Shown piece by piece: positions 23,295 through 35,256 of a stretch of DNA of 64,000 nucleotides; positions within the stretch are counted from its first letter, which is position 1; every line of letters begins with the position of its first letter. The stretch lies in the NCBI GenBank assembly GCA_024867545.1, contig JANFNE010000035.1, positions 186,001 to 250,000 of the forward strand. The letters run 5' to 3'. A model generated the notes under the pieces. That model saw nothing but the letters and a program-made list of their open reading frames with translations, ran no database searches and was not told where the DNA came from. This stretch comes from Phytopythium helicoides (taxonomy: Eukaryota; Oomycota; Peronosporomycetes; Pythiales; Pythiaceae). The position numbers were made by a program, and so were the translations under genes.

Positions 23295-25150
23295 TTACGC
23301 GCTCTCCACTGCAAGCGCCTTCTCCTGCTGAAGCTTGCGCTGCTGCTCAAGCGTCGCAAAGTGTTGCTCCATCTTGTCCGTCGAAGTCTGCAGGAAGCGA
23401 CGCATGGTCGAGTACAGGAACGGACTGACTGCCTCCTTCTCATGCTGTAGAGCAAACGCATCTCATTAGTCTATACCACATGCCACGCGAGTCCCATTTC
23501 ACGCCCAACATACCTGGTAGCAGTACATCATGACAGCCATCGAACCCGAGAACAGCGCGACTTCGCCGTGGCGGAAGCCCGAAAAAATCTTGCGGTCCCG
23601 AAGGATCATCGCAAGACTATCAATCGCCCGCGGAAGCACGTACAGCGCTAGCTCTGTTGTAGCACAAGCACAAGGGTATAACTCAAAACCCTTATAATCT
23701 CAGCAGTCCGGAGATCTCCACGCACCCGATCGTCGGCTCTTGGGCTCCAGCAGAATAGTTGTCGAAGCGACTAATCCAGTGATATAGTAGGCAATCCGAT
23801 GGTCGGTCGTCACCAAGCGGCGGTGGAGGCAAATCGAGTACAAATACACCGTCACAAACGACGCCAGGAATGTGTTGGAGCGTGTGGCGTTGAGCACGTA
23901 GCGCGCGAGTGACCGGAAAGGCGAGCGTACAAACTTCTTGAAGTGAATAACGACGCCTGGCACGATGAAAAGCGACAGGTAGAGAGGGAATGTGCGCACA
24001 AACGCGTCACGGAAGCACAGCGCCGCTCCATGAGCACATGACCGCGCATCACAGTGCACGAGTCGGCACGGCACCAGGTCTCCCGGCCCACGAGGGAGCA
24101 CCAAGCCCTCAATGTCGATGTTCTTGCGAGCAATCAGACCCTGGAGCGTGTTTTGGTTGATGAGCTGGCCGCGGTTAGCCTGCTGCACGATCTCGAGCGT
24201 CTCGAGCTCCACCGGACCAGTGTTCTGGATGAACCGAAAGTACTCGGGCGGCAGCGTGCCTGGCCGCATGACGTACGCGTACATGACCTGTGCGCTCGAT
24301 AGCCCGAAGAGCAGCGCGTCGCCGTACTGCCAGTCGCTTCCCCAGAAGTGCCAATACTGCTTCTGCTTGGCCATGTTGTACGCGCACTGCAGCGCGCGAG
24401 TGAGCGCGTACAGCGCCATCGATCGCCTCCTCTTCCCGTCGAACGCGACGATGGCAGCTCCGGCAAGAGCTCCAGCCAGCAGCGACGACAGTTGCTCGAT
24501 GCGTGCCGAGCTCTCCGGCGACTCCTTTGGCTTGCTGGCGTCGGGCTTCTTGCCGCTCATCTGCTGGCAGAACTTGCGGTGGAGCGCGAACAGTCTGCGC
24601 AGCACGTGCGGCAGCAGCGCGCGCAGTCCGCGGTAGCCGCCCGTGAACCACCCGAGGAAGAGTCCGAGCCGCACGGCGTCAACTCGGAACGCCAGGTTCT
24701 TCTCCCCCAGCAGCTCGCGCAGGTCCACAGCCTTGGCGAATTGCCTGTCCTCACAGAAACGAGATGGTTAGCGCCGGCGCTCAATCCTCCCCACAAAAGC
24801 AGCGCCTACCGCCGCTGGGCCAACTTGAGCGCGCGCAGCACGACCGCGATGCCCGCGCGCGTGTTGTAGGCGAGGAAAAAGTTGGACGTCCCCAGGTACA
24901 GCGCGTCCAGCAGCTCCGCGCCGAGCTTGCGCTTGGCCTCTGCGTCCACCTCGGGCCCCGCGACGCTGGCCGCCACCTCCTGGCACACGGACGGCCGCCT
25001 GGAGACAGGCGTCGCGCCGTCGCCCTCGCTCTCGTCCTCCTCCTCCTCGTCGAACACGCCGCGGCTCACGATGCTCATCTCGCTAGACGACGCGCGCAGA
25101 GCGGCCGCCAGCGCCTCGCGCTCGTCGCGGACGGCGGCGCGGTCGCCCAT
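23295..25150 (-). CDS. TMEM135-like peroxisomal/mitochondrial membrane protein, 4 exons
   Basis: I read four exons: 25150-24810, 24744-23726, 23653-23514 and 23444-23295, separated by GT-AG introns of 65, 72 and 69 nt. The joined frame is 549 aa with no stop. The N-terminus is acidic and has no signal peptide. The body has several hydrophobic segments, for example LRLGLFLGWFTGGYRG-like and TNTFLASFVTVYLYS-like stretches. The third junction rebuilds EPKSRRSELALYVLPRA, a signature of the TMEM135 family. A Cys-rich segment (VPCRLVHCDARSCAHG) matches the region conserved in that family. TMEM135 proteins are linked to peroxisomes, mitochondrial dynamics and lipid handling. The C-terminus is a Gln/Lys-rich helix. 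The gene converges with the PGDH-like gene. Confidence 0.85.
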
Positions 25151-26546
25151 GGCCGCTCCCGTTAAACTGCGAGTGGGAGGGAGCGATGCCCGGCGCAAGC
25201 AGCGGCCGGCAGCTTCAAGTGCCACCAATGCGATCTGGAGTGGAGCGCGGAGGGTATGGTCCGGTATAAGAGATGGGTGATGATGGGGGAAGACAAGGGA
25301 TATGTCGCTGTTGATACGGACCATGGAGGAGGTGGTGTCATGTGCCGCCGAGAGATGACGTAAAAGGTTCTGTGCGTGGTGTGGTGCACACTTTCACGAC
25401 TTGAGGTGCTGCGACTGCCGGTTCTGGTGTTGTCGTTGAGGTTGCAGTGGCGACTAGCAATAGATCGACCGCGTTTGTCCTTGGATCGTAGTGAAGCGAC
25501 TTTGGACGCGAGTATGTGTTGTTGATATCATGTGCACGCCCCAAGTCATAGACCCTGAACATCGTGTTTTGCTTTGATCACTCATGACGATCACCGCCGG
25601 CGATGATGTGATGAGAGGCTCATTGCCACCTGGGAAACGGGACTGACATATCTGTCATATGAACCCTCGCACGTACATGGGTTTGCCGTGATTTTTCCAC
25701 CCAGGAGTGGCAGGTCTGCATCTGCTGTTGACAAAGATGCTACTGCCCATTTCCAAATCCTGCGCTATAGACGCATAATTCAACGCCTCACTAATGTTCG
25801 CGCTCATTGGAAGAGCGTTTACTCCATCGGGAAAGGAACTGGCACCAAGCTCAAGATTGTCAAAATCGTACTACCAATCCGGATATCATTATCTCCTACG
25901 CAGTTATCAATAAGTGGCTGACGAGTTGCACGCCGAAAAGTCTTACCACCAGGGTGGGATCGGCCTCATCCAGCTGGAGCAGCAGAAGCAAAGTGGGCAA
26001 AAGGTGAAGAGAGCAACACAGCTCACCAACGACGGCGACCAAGGAAGCAGCAACAAACTCGACCAGCATGTGGGCCACGCAATAGTATGTGCTACACACA
26101 GGAAGGACCAGGATATTGATATCGCAGCTGTAACGCCGGCTGCGCCTATGGGTTCGCCTCGACAAAAAATCTGTCTCGTCATCACGATCGCGTTGCAGCA
26201 CAGCGCAGCAACAACAGTTGACCCCTTGGGTTCCCACGCCCACCTGCGTAGACTCTCATATACGATGATATACGTTGCGAGCCGCTGGGGCGTCGAGGCC
26301 AATGGGGCAGCGGCTGCTCTGCAGCAAGGCGCTCGGAGGGTCGACTACCTCTCATACTCCATACCCCAACCCACTCGGTGGCACCGCACGCCCATCCCCG
26401 CTGACATCTGTATGCGTGGTGTGCTAGAAACCGGCTCGCGGGTAGGGCTGATCCCTCTATAACCTGATCGCAAGTCTGAACTGAACACCTCCTCCAGCGA
26501 GCCACCCCGCGGAGCTGCTCATTCCCATCCTGGCGCTCCACCCGCC
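25151..26546. other. Divergent intergenic region, no gene recognised
   Basis: This 1.4-kb region separates the TMEM135-like start from the SPPL2-like start. It contains only mutually overlapping frames without recognisable motifs (for example 25914-26462). Promoters of both genes must lie here. I see no repeat copy from elsewhere in the window. Confidence 0.5.
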
Positions 26547-28930
26547 ATGGCGCCGCGGTCGCTGCTGCTGCTGCTAGCGCTGCTGCTGGCGCCGGCGCAG
26601 GCCAAGAACCCGGCCGTAGCCATCTCCACGGCCGTCGTGAACGTGCTGGACACGGACGACGTCTTCTACGGCACGAGCGCGGCCGACGAGGGCTGGGGCG
26701 GCGCGTTGCCCAGCCAGAGCCACCGCGGCGGCGGCGGTCGCGAGTGGTTCCAGGTCGCCTACACGACGGCGACGCTCTCGGATCCCTTCGGCTGCACGCC
26801 TCCTTCTGTGCTGGTGAACGCGACCAACTCGAGCGCGAGCGCGGACGTCGCCAACTACACGGAGGCGCTGGCGCTGCCCACCGAGCCGTTCGTGCTGCTG
26901 GTGGACAGAGGCATCTGCACGTTCGCGGAGAAGGCGCTGTACGCGCAGCAGCTCGGCGCGGCGGCACTGCTGGTGACCGACACGCTCGAGCAGGCGTACA
27001 ACCGGTCGAGCATCAGCGGCGCCACGGACGACGACCGCGCGCTCGAGTTCAGTTGCAAGAACGGCAAGGCCGAGGTCGCGGCGAGCGCGACGGCGCTCAA
27101 GGACTTTGAAGCGAGTGGATGGGAAGACCTGGTGAATGCGGAGAAGTGCACGGAGAGCAGCTCGTGCAAGTCCGACCGGTGCATCCCGTCGGGCAAAGGA
27201 CTCCAGGTCTGCTGCGTGTGGGACATACCCGACTACATGGGCTTTGGCACCTCGGACGTCGTGACGGACGAAGATGAGATCACGATCCCAGTTATCCGCA
27301 TCACCATTGCTGACGGATACACGCTCAAGTCGCGAATCTCTGGCAACTTCTCGGACTCGAGCAGCAGCAGCAGTAGCTCCCAGGCAAGTACGATGGACGC
27401 GTCCAAGCTCCGAATCACGTTCTACGAGCGCGACCCGCCAAATGCAGACCCATCGCAAGGCGTGCTGTGGTTCCTCGCCGTCATGACAGTGCTCATGGGT
27501 GCGTACCAGGGGGCGGCCTTCGAGCGCACTGGCGCACAGCTCCAAGCCGCTCTGGCGTCTGCGGATGCCACCTCGTCGGAAGACACGGCCCAAGCTCGGG
27601 TTGCGTACGAGGAGCACATTGATGCCCAGAACGCCGACAACGCCGCAACACTGGATCTCAACATCTACCACGCGGTCGGGTTTCTCGTGTTTGCGTCTGG
27701 GTTCCTTGTGCTGCTGTTCTACGTCAACATGGTGCTGGTGGTCATCGTGTTCTTCGCCTTCGGTTCGGTCTCCTGCACGTACCACGTGCTTTGGGAACCT
27801 CTTTTCAACCGTATCGGCGGATTCGCGAGTCGATACTACCCGATGAAGAACTGGATGTGGCAATGGGAAGGGTTTATCGAGCCAGCAGCTTGGAGCATCA
27901 GCGACCTCGTCGCCCTAGTGGTCTCCATTGGCTTCGCGGTGTTTTGGTTCTTGACCCGTCACGAGAACTACTCGTGGGTACTACAAGACTTGTTTGGAGT
28001 GTGCCTCTGCCTCATGTTCCTGCGTACTATCCGCCTGCCAAACGTCAAGATTGCGACTGTGCTGCTCGTTCTCGTGTTCTGCTACGATATCTTTATGGTG
28101 TTCATCTCGCCGTACATCTTCAAGCAGAGCGTCATGATCAAGGTCGCCACGAGTGGCACAAGCTCCAACTCGGGCACAGCGTACTGCCTTCGGTATCCGA
28201 CGGATTCGTCGCATGACTGCGTGTCAGAAAGCATGCCCATTCTTCTCCGCATGCCCAAGGTTCTCGACTGGCGAGACAGCACGACAATGCTAGGACTTGG
28301 AGACATTGTTCTTCCCGGGCTGCTGCTTGTGCTTTGTGCCCGTTTCGACTATGCCACACGCGGAAGAATTTTCGGCAAGGTGAATGGTCCACTGCTCGCC
28401 CGCATCCAGTCATTCCGCCCAGGAATGAGCGGCAGAACTACCAGAGCGACCTCTCCCAACACTTGGTGACTACCGATGGTGTTGATGCCATCGCAGGAGC
28501 TGCTCCTTCTGGGAACTCGCCTGAGCTCCGCAGTGATTCCGTTCGCCACTCTCGACGAGGCGTTATGTGCATGCTGTTGTGGGGATATGCCATCGGGCTA
28601 TTCCTCGCGAACCTTGCGGTGTCCCTCACGGGTGACGGCCAACCGGCGCTCATGTACCTCGTTCCGTGCACCCTTGGGCTGCTTTCCATTATTGCGTGGC
28701 GACGTGGGATCTGGGGAAAGCTCTGGAATGGCCCTCCAGAGTTGAAGACTCCTTCCGAAGCCGATCTCCTTGTTGGTGGTGGAGCCCTCGGTCCGAATGG
28801 CCGATTCCGTGGGATGAGTTTGGAGTCGGGCAAGCAGACGAGCGAGGTAGTGCTCATGAATGACCACACGCCCGTCTCGGGTTCGTATGCCATGAGCGAG
28901 AGCACGCCGAGCGAACGAGACAAGAAGTAA
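26547..28930 (+). CDS. Signal peptide peptidase-like 2 (GxGD intramembrane aspartyl protease)
   Basis: A signal peptide ([19 protein letters not shown]), a lumenal PA domain ([20 protein letters not shown] at about 114-133) and a multi-pass membrane domain are visible. The two catalytic aspartates are Asp514 in FCYDIFMVF and Asp586 in GLGDIVLPG; the third motif appears after the intron as QPALMYLVP. The frame closes at 28468 unless an intron is removed. A GT-AG intron at 28380-28444 (65 nt, acceptor CTACCAG) joins frames perfectly and gives 772 aa; nearby acceptors giving 50 or 56 nt are alternatives. SPPL2 proteases cut type II membrane proteins in endosomes, lysosomes or the plasma membrane. 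The C-terminal 80 residues are cytosolic and Ser/Gly-rich. Confidence 0.88.
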
Positions 28931-29123
28931 GCTTCCTCAGAGCCGAACAACTATGTATGAGAGCTTGGCGACACATGACAGGGACTGTAGGGAGCAACTA
29001 GGACATGTACACTCCAATGAACGCCACGCCAGTTCTACTGGTGATCAATAACTACCAAAGCGTTGAATACGTGTGGAGCTCCACCTCGTCTAACACAATC
29101 TTCTGCGCTACAGGTCTACTGGC

Positions 29124-30526
29124 TCAAATACCTTTGACCCACTCATCGTCCTCACCCCAGTCGTCAGCGGCAGCAGTAATTCCAAGGTCGTCAAGTTCGG
29201 CCGCAAACAAGGCAGACGCTTCGGCTGCGGACGGGAGCGAGGTTCCAGTGGCGCTGCTAGGCGATGCAGAGGTTACAGACTCTCGAGAGCTCGATACGTC
29301 AGCATGGGTTGTAGAAGCAACGGGTGCTGGCTGCTGCTGCACGCCCTTCTTGAACGTCGGCACCATGCCAAATTGCTGTGATCAAACACACATACCGGGG
29401 TAATGTCAATCATAGCGAGCGAGTCCAATCACAATGCTCACAACGTACGCTGAACAAATCGTCGACCGACTCCTTCTTCTCTTCCTTTTTCTCCTCTTTC
29501 GGGTGCGACTTTGGTGCCGGGGCAGGAAAGAGCGGATATCCGGTCGGTGCAGGCTCGTCAACCACCACTTCAAACGAGTCGCTTGAGCTGTTGGAGTCAA
29601 CATTTTTTCCCGGATGCGAAGTTGCCGGTCGATCCAAGCTCAATCTCGCGAACAGCGCTCTGGGAGTGGGTAGACGGCACAGGGTTAGTGGACGGAGGCG
29701 GATTCAGCTTGAATGTAGGTGCCTCAATGGATGATGCTGGCTTCGGAGCCGACACTGCACCAAACTTGACCCCGACTGGCGCAGCAAACGGGTTTGGATC
29801 CGAGTCGTACGGCGACGCCTTGGACTCTTCGGGCTCCCAGTCGTCCCACTTGTCGCGGTCTTGGCCAAAGCCGTCCTCGTCTTCATCGTCATAGTCGTCG
29901 CTGTCGTCACCATGCGTGCGGCTGAAGGGCGACTCGGCTTCAAAGTGGTCGTCGATGCGGCTGTACTGCACCTTTGAGTTGATCTTCTTTGCGGCCGGTG
30001 CACCAGCAGCGCTCGCTCCAGTCTCCACGGCAGCCGACCCAGAAGCTCCACCGTCTGTGCTGCTCAAGCTCGCAAGTCGCCGCTTGCGGCCCCACAACAG
30101 CAGGAAAAAGCAGCAAATCACCGCAAAGCCCGCGAGGATCAGCGGGTTGCCCTGGTTCAGGTACTCTCGCACAGACTCGCTGGCCGTGGCGTCCGCGGCC
30201 GCCGCCACCGCCGGCCCACTCTCACTGCGCAGCGCTGGCTTCGAGGTCTCTGGCAGTGCTGCAGCCTCCGTCTCAGCAGGAGCTACCGTCGTCGCCGCTG
30301 GAACTGCCGTCGTCGCCACTGGGACCGGCGCCGTCGTCGCCGCCTCCGTCACCAGCTCCGCGGGCAGAATCTCATCGCCATCACTGTCCGTGGCGTTTAA
30401 ATCTCCATCATTTGTCTCCTCTTCCGCCTTCTCCGCCGCTAGTTCCTTCAGCTCTTCCTTCTCCTTCGGAGCTTCCGGCTGGTCCTCCGTCTCCACCACC
30501 GCCGCGTCGTCAGCTATCGCCGCCAT
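29124..30526 (-). CDS. Acidic single-pass membrane protein with Trp-acidic motifs
   Basis: The first long frame runs from an ATG at 30526 to 29597. It has an acidic, Ala/Thr-rich N-terminal region, a TM helix (LILAGFAVICCFFLLLWG) followed by RKRR, and an acidic stretch with KWDDWEPEE. It then stops just after an A6 run near 29615. Dropping one base there restores a frame reading GKNVDSNSSSDSFEVVVDE that continues to 29449. A clean 73-nt GT-AG intron (29376-29448) joins the last exon, which ends DDWGEDDEWVKGI at 29124; total about 442 aa. Upstream, in another frame, an ATG at 30612 begins a Leu-rich signal peptide-like run, so the true start may lie there. Trp-acidic motifs can bind trafficking adaptors; that role is a guess. 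It is divergent from the TRPML-like gene. Confidence 0.6.
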
Positions 30527-30716
30527 TTCCTTCGCCTGAGTCGTCGTCGTCGCCTGCCCGCTCGGCCGTCCACCAGCGCCAGCGGCAGCAGCAGCAGCAG
30601 CGCCAGGCGCATGCTCGTCCTCGCCCTTTCTGGTGATGACTTGGAGGGGAAACCGACGTCACTCGCGCGAGGGGAAATCCTCTGATTCTGAAGGGAAACC
30701 CACTCGGAGAAAGGAC

Positions 30717-32699
30717 ATGGAGCAGGAGCAGGAGCAGGAGCTGCGGCGGCGGCTGCTGGACGACGCAGGGCGGAGATGGCGAGCGACCGCAGCACGCAAG
30801 GAGGAGCGAAAGAGAGCGGTAGACGCGCGCATGGGGCTGCTGGATCGGCTGCTGCTGTCGCCGTGGGACAAATGGGCGACCCACGGCCGCTTCCCCTTCA
30901 AGGTGGCGCTGCACGCGGCGCTGCTGGCGCTCACGGCCGCGCAGATGGCGCTATACGACGCGCAGAATGCCGCGTACATGCGCGCATCTCATAGGAACTG
31001 GTGGGTGGATGTGGGGGTATGGCACGGGGTTTTGGATGGCGGGAGGCTGAAGATTGGACGGCTTGTAGGGCGTACTTCTTCCTCCCACCGGCGAACGACA
31101 TTGGCACGGTGTACGTGGGCTCAGAGCTACTGTGGTTGCATCACCAGCGTGGTTTGGGCTGACCTTGCAACTTGTAGAGCGCGGTTCCAACGCGAGATTT
31201 TCACGGTGAATGACACGCTGAATGCTGTTGCGTTCATGCGGAACGCGTACTTCTCCATCGCCAACGACTCGGTCGCCAACTATGAGTACCTGACGACACT
31301 TGCGGGCGATGTACAGCCTTTCCAGATGAAAGTTACTCGTGCTCTTCCCCACGGTGGACTCGACACGCGTGAATACTCAGTCTCAGAACATGACAGGACG
31401 GTTGGACCGTTTGATCCTTCGCTGCGGCAGCGGCAGCTGCTTCACTTGGCGCGTTCACTACGAGACATTGAGTTCATGTTCCCGCTCCGAGACCGTCAGT
31501 ACGGCAATTTTTACGAAGAATGCTTCGAGTGGCAGATCCATGCTCGACTGCAGGTTGTCGAGAGCGCGCAGGTCCATGTACAAATAGAAGATTGTGATCT
31601 CTCGAGGTGCAGAAGCAATCGTCCGATGCCGTTCTGGAGCGCAGCTCGGCAACGATTTTTGTGGCTCCACTTGGTCATCGCAGTTGTGTGCACACTATAT
31701 ATGATTCTCAGTGTGAAGGCTCTTTGTCGATCTGTCCGAATGTGAGTACTCCAACTTGGAACCATGATGACAATGCTCTGATCGCCTTATGTACTTTGAT
31801 CAGGGTGAGAAAAGCGAGAATACTGCTAACTGAACAAGACCCCACAGCTTTTGATGAGCCTCGGAGTGAAGGCTCCGAGAGTGGCGATCGCATCATAGAG
31901 CGGGGTTTTGGGTCCTGGAGAGATGTTCCGTTCTCACTGAAGATGAAGCTGTTCAACGCCATGTAAGTTGCTTTATATCGATTGCTCGCGTCTCAAATGC
32001 AGTACTCATTAATTTCGCATACAACTGCAGGCAGATAGTTGTGTTTCTTGCACTGCTTCTGCTGCTCATCAGCTCAGTGTGGAGCCTCGTGTTCCTAAAA
32101 GCTCATGTTCCTATCCACTTTGGGCACCGTCTTTTGCATGCGACAGCATTGCTTCTGCTCTGGAGCACAACGGTCGGCTACTTGAGCCACAATCGCAACA
32201 TTTACTCAATTGTACTGACGCTGAAGTGGGGAGCGCCGCGAGTGCTGCAGTTCTTGATTGGTGTATCTCCTATTTTCATTGGCTTCGCACTGTTCGGTAC
32301 CATCTACTTTGGAAACAAGATCAAGATGTTCGGCACGGTCGGAGCATCCATGACGACGTTGTTCTCGATCTTGAACGGCGATGAAATTCTGGACACGTTT
32401 GACGCCATGAATCTGCACGGATTCTCAGTCTCGGGAAAGTTTTTCTGTACACTTTTATCTCGTTCTTCATCTACGTGGTGCTCAACATCTTTATCGCGAT
32501 TGTCGAAGAAGCTTTCTTTGCCACTCGATCAACACGACGAACACTGAGTGTCTTACTCTCCGACCCGCAGCTCTCACGAGCACAGTTCACACAAGAAGGA
32601 GAAGTGTCGGCTGAGCTTCTGCGTTTGTTGCTGCGGGTTATGGACGCTGAAGAAAAAGGACGAGATGCGGAGGCACTTGCTGAAAGAAACGAACAGTAG
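30717..32699 (+). CDS. TRPML (mucolipin)-like cation channel, 5 exons, one frameshift in a T-run
   Basis: I chose the ATG at 30717 (MEQEQEQELRRRLL, with a dileucine as in endolysosomal channels). Introns: 31001-31068 (68 nt), one around 31132-31177 (46 nt, boundaries uncertain), 31742-31803 (62 nt) and 31963-32030 (68 nt). The first TM segment is followed by a large lumenal domain, then VIAVVCTLYMIL, further TM helices and the pore FSILNGDEILDTFDAM, which matches the mucolipin filter (NGDD). Just after it the frame breaks at a T5 run (32440-32444); one more T gives FFLYTFISFFIYVVLNIF, the expected last helix, and a stop at 32699 for about 579 aa, close to human TRPML1. This is a probable sequencing slip or a recent mutation. 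Known role: Ca/Fe release from endolysosomes. Confidence 0.8.
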
Positions 32700-32807
32700 G
32701 CCACAATTATGGAAACCGATCCCAAGGTGCTGTAAATATTACTGAAAGGCGTCTCCTACCACCACTGTCTCGAGCGAGGATCACCGTAAGCATGAAACTT
32801 CATCGGC

Positions 32808-33338
32808 CTATTCGCCGAGCACCTCAGTAGCGAGCTTGGTAACGTCGTCGTCAACCTGAACAACGTGCTTGTGCAACGACTGGCACTGTTCCTGCAGCGT
32901 CGTAATGTGGCCTCGCTGCACATTGAGACACTTGTTGAGACGCTCAATTTCATCGCTAGCAGCGTTGAGCTTCTTCTGGTAGTCGACACGCAGTTTGTAC
33001 AACTCCTCGCCGGTGCGCTCAGTAATTTCCTCGATCTTTGACATGAGCAGAGCCTTGTCGGCCTGATGAATCGACATCAACTTCTGGATTGTGTCTTCAT
33101 GTGACTGCACCTTACACTCGAGCGCGTAAAGCTGGTCCTTGACGCTAACTCGAGTGCCACTCATGGATGACGTCGACTGGCTCGGCGACATTGTTCGTGA
33201 CGACGAGCGACGCATGTCTCGAGACGTGGGAGACGGCCCTGACACCTCCTCTTCCATGTCGCCAAACATGCGTTCACTCTCCATGCTGATTTTCATGGAC
33301 TTCATGGCGTTGCTGGAGGACGACAGCCGAGACTCCAT
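32808..33338 (-). CDS. Small coiled-coil protein
   Basis: Complete 176-aa frame, convergent with the TRPML-like gene and 108 bp from its stop. Residues 1-60 are Ser/Met-rich and probably disordered, with many possible phosphorylation sites. Residues about 65-170 are a long heptad-type helix (for example KDQLYALECKVQSHEDTIQK, later DEIERLNKCLNVQRGHITTL) predicted to form a coiled coil. There is no signal peptide, TM segment or catalytic motif. I do not recognise the family; a cytoskeletal or adaptor role is possible but unsupported. Confidence 0.7.
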   Translation of the reverse strand: MESRLSSSSNAMKSMKISMESERMFGDMEEEVSGPSPTSRDMRRSSSRTMSPSQSTSSMSGTRVSVKDQLYALECKVQSHEDTIQKLMSIHQADKALLMSKIEEITERTGEELYKLRVDYQKKLNAASDEIERLNKCLNVQRGHITTLQEQCQSLHKHVVQVDDDVTKLATEVLGE

Positions 33339-34107
33339 TCTCCTCGGCGCAAATATGGTGAATGCTGCTTGTCAGACACTGGCGGAGCTAAGGAAATTCA
33401 AGACTGAAATGGCTCATGAGGTTGGCGGATGCAAGATGGCCAGACAAAGAGGAAGATGCCGCCAAATTTATCTGATCGACGCACGCCAAATCGGGAGTCT
33501 CCAAGAGCTTGATTGGAGGATGCACTTTTGAATGTGGCAAGACGGTCAATTTGTACCAGAATAGACACAACTGCGGATTCGAATTTGAGACCGATGGAGT
33601 TGCTTCGGTAGCATAAGATACTTTCGAATTCGGTTCTGATCGCACCGAACATTGATGTGCAGTAAGCATTGGCGCCTTTGCAATAACTTGTTGTTGATGC
33701 GAAAAGCCCGAGCATCAATGCAGTTATCAGGGAGAGATTAGATACTGGTGGCTCAATTCCTTTTGAAGTAATTGGGGAGCACATCTCTTCGGTTTTGATC
33801 CGCCCAAGCAGGAAGACGTCGGTTGTGAGGTGGAAGTTGCAGCAGTCCTATGATATATTGTGTGAAAGACAACGCTACACTTCGATGACTAGAATTACGC
33901 ACTGATAAATCACGGCTGAAGCGTAGATTCGGAATTCGAGAAACCACACAAGAATCAAGCTACAGTAAAACGTATTTGAGAGTGGAAGATGAATGACCAC
34001 TTCCAACGAGAGGACTCACAGATTCATGGCGGGTAGTCATATCTCCAACCCACGTATCCACAAATTGCTGTTCACGAGTTGGCTCCACTAGCTGAGAACT
34101 CTAGCCT
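33339..34107. other. Intergenic, no gene recognised
   Basis: A 769-bp AT-richer stretch between the coiled-coil gene and the right family array. Only short overlapping frames are seen. Confidence 0.5.
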
Positions 34108-34915
34108 CTAAGCCACTAACCCAATGACGAGAACAATCAGCACGATGTATCCTACTTGAAAAGCAGGAGCAACACCTGCAGAAGAGCCCTCACCACCACT
34201 GCTCTCAGCGGCTGAAGCCTCGCCTTCGTCACTCTCCAAGTCAGCGTTAGTGTGCATGGCAATGCCGGTTGCTGAGTCGCATGCGTTGGTCGAGAGGAGA
34301 TCTTTCGTAGCCAAGATAGTCGTCGTTGGCTCGCCGCTGCAGCTAGAATTCTCATACTTCGAAGTAGTAGTATTCGTACGAAATCGTCCCGTTGGAGTTG
34401 ACAGTCACCTTGAACGAAATCACAATGGCATCGTTGGAAGAGGCGTCAGAGGATGTCAGCAGTGTGTGACACTCCCCATCGGCTACCAATATGTTGTAGA
34501 CCTTTGGCAACGTGCACTCAGTGTCGTAGTAGTAGTCAAGTCGAAGGTAGGCCTGTCTTCCGAAAGATTCATCGGCGTACGTCTTCAAGTCCGTCGCACA
34601 ACTTTCTTGGTAGTGCGAGTACGGAACCTCATCCAGCTGGCTCGAGCTCGCTTCGAATCTATCGTTGAGACTGCATGTGTCGTTGTATCCATCTGTGCTA
34701 CAGCCCAGGTATACGACCCCCAGTACTGGCGTCCCGCTACAGTCTGACGACTCGAACTTGGTCGTCGCGTCGTAGCCTTCGTCAGAGCTACTTGAAGAAG
34801 CATCGAGTGAAAGACTAGACTCGCGAGCTGCGAGTCGGGCTTCGAAGATTTTGGCCGAGATCGTTTCGGAAGTGGCGAGCAATGCAGCAATAGCGATAGT
34901 TGTAAAACGGGTCAT
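34108..34915 (-). pseudogene. TM/GPI-type 8-Cys family gene with one internal frameshift
   Basis: From the ATG at 34915 (signal peptide MTRFTTIAIAALLATSETIS) the frame carries KFESSDCSGTPVLG, SLNDRFEAS, VPYSHYQESCATDLKTYADE, DYYYDTEC and VADGECH. It breaks at about 34350, right after TISYEYYYF. About seven extra bases there relative to the paralogues put the rest out of frame. The downstream frame supplies ENSSCSGEP, LATKDLLSTNAC and a hydrophobic end (VGYIVLIVLVIGLVA) finishing at 34108 with no basic tail. The N-terminal half resembles the TM-type genes while the tail looks GPI-type, so this may be a hybrid. The gap is too short for a normal intron. Confidence 0.7.
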
Positions 34916-35256
34916 GACGAAGTCTGCACGGTGCGACTTGATTCTTGTGATTGTTGCGGAGTGAATTGGCAAATTATCCATCAAGCTGACATGTGAAATG
35001 GCGAGCGGTAGAGGCGATGGCCAGATGCTTTGACATTCATCTTTAGTAACTAATTAGTCATTTAGCAGCAGCAGCAGTCGAACAGCAACCAGTTGCACGA
35101 TTACCACACTCACACATGGAACTTTGCTTGCAGATCATGATCATCGGCGTCATAGAGTGTATCATAGATCTACTTCAAACCTATCTGGCTGCTTCCCAAC
35201 TCGTGTTGAGTCCACTCGGTGTTCGCAGGCTATGTGGCGGCGCCAGCTTGGCACAT
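34916..35256. other. Spacer at the left edge of the tandem array
   Basis: No gene. From about 35013 the sequence (GAGGCGATG.CCAGATGCTTTG) matches 11279 and 38484 and marks the left end of the duplicated unit. A short CAG run lies near 35066. Confidence 0.6.

Noticed and set aside
25914..26462. A 182-codon frame upstream of the SPPL2-like gene
   Set aside because: Overlapped on the other strand by frames of similar size, no recognisable motif, and no support for splicing to the protease.
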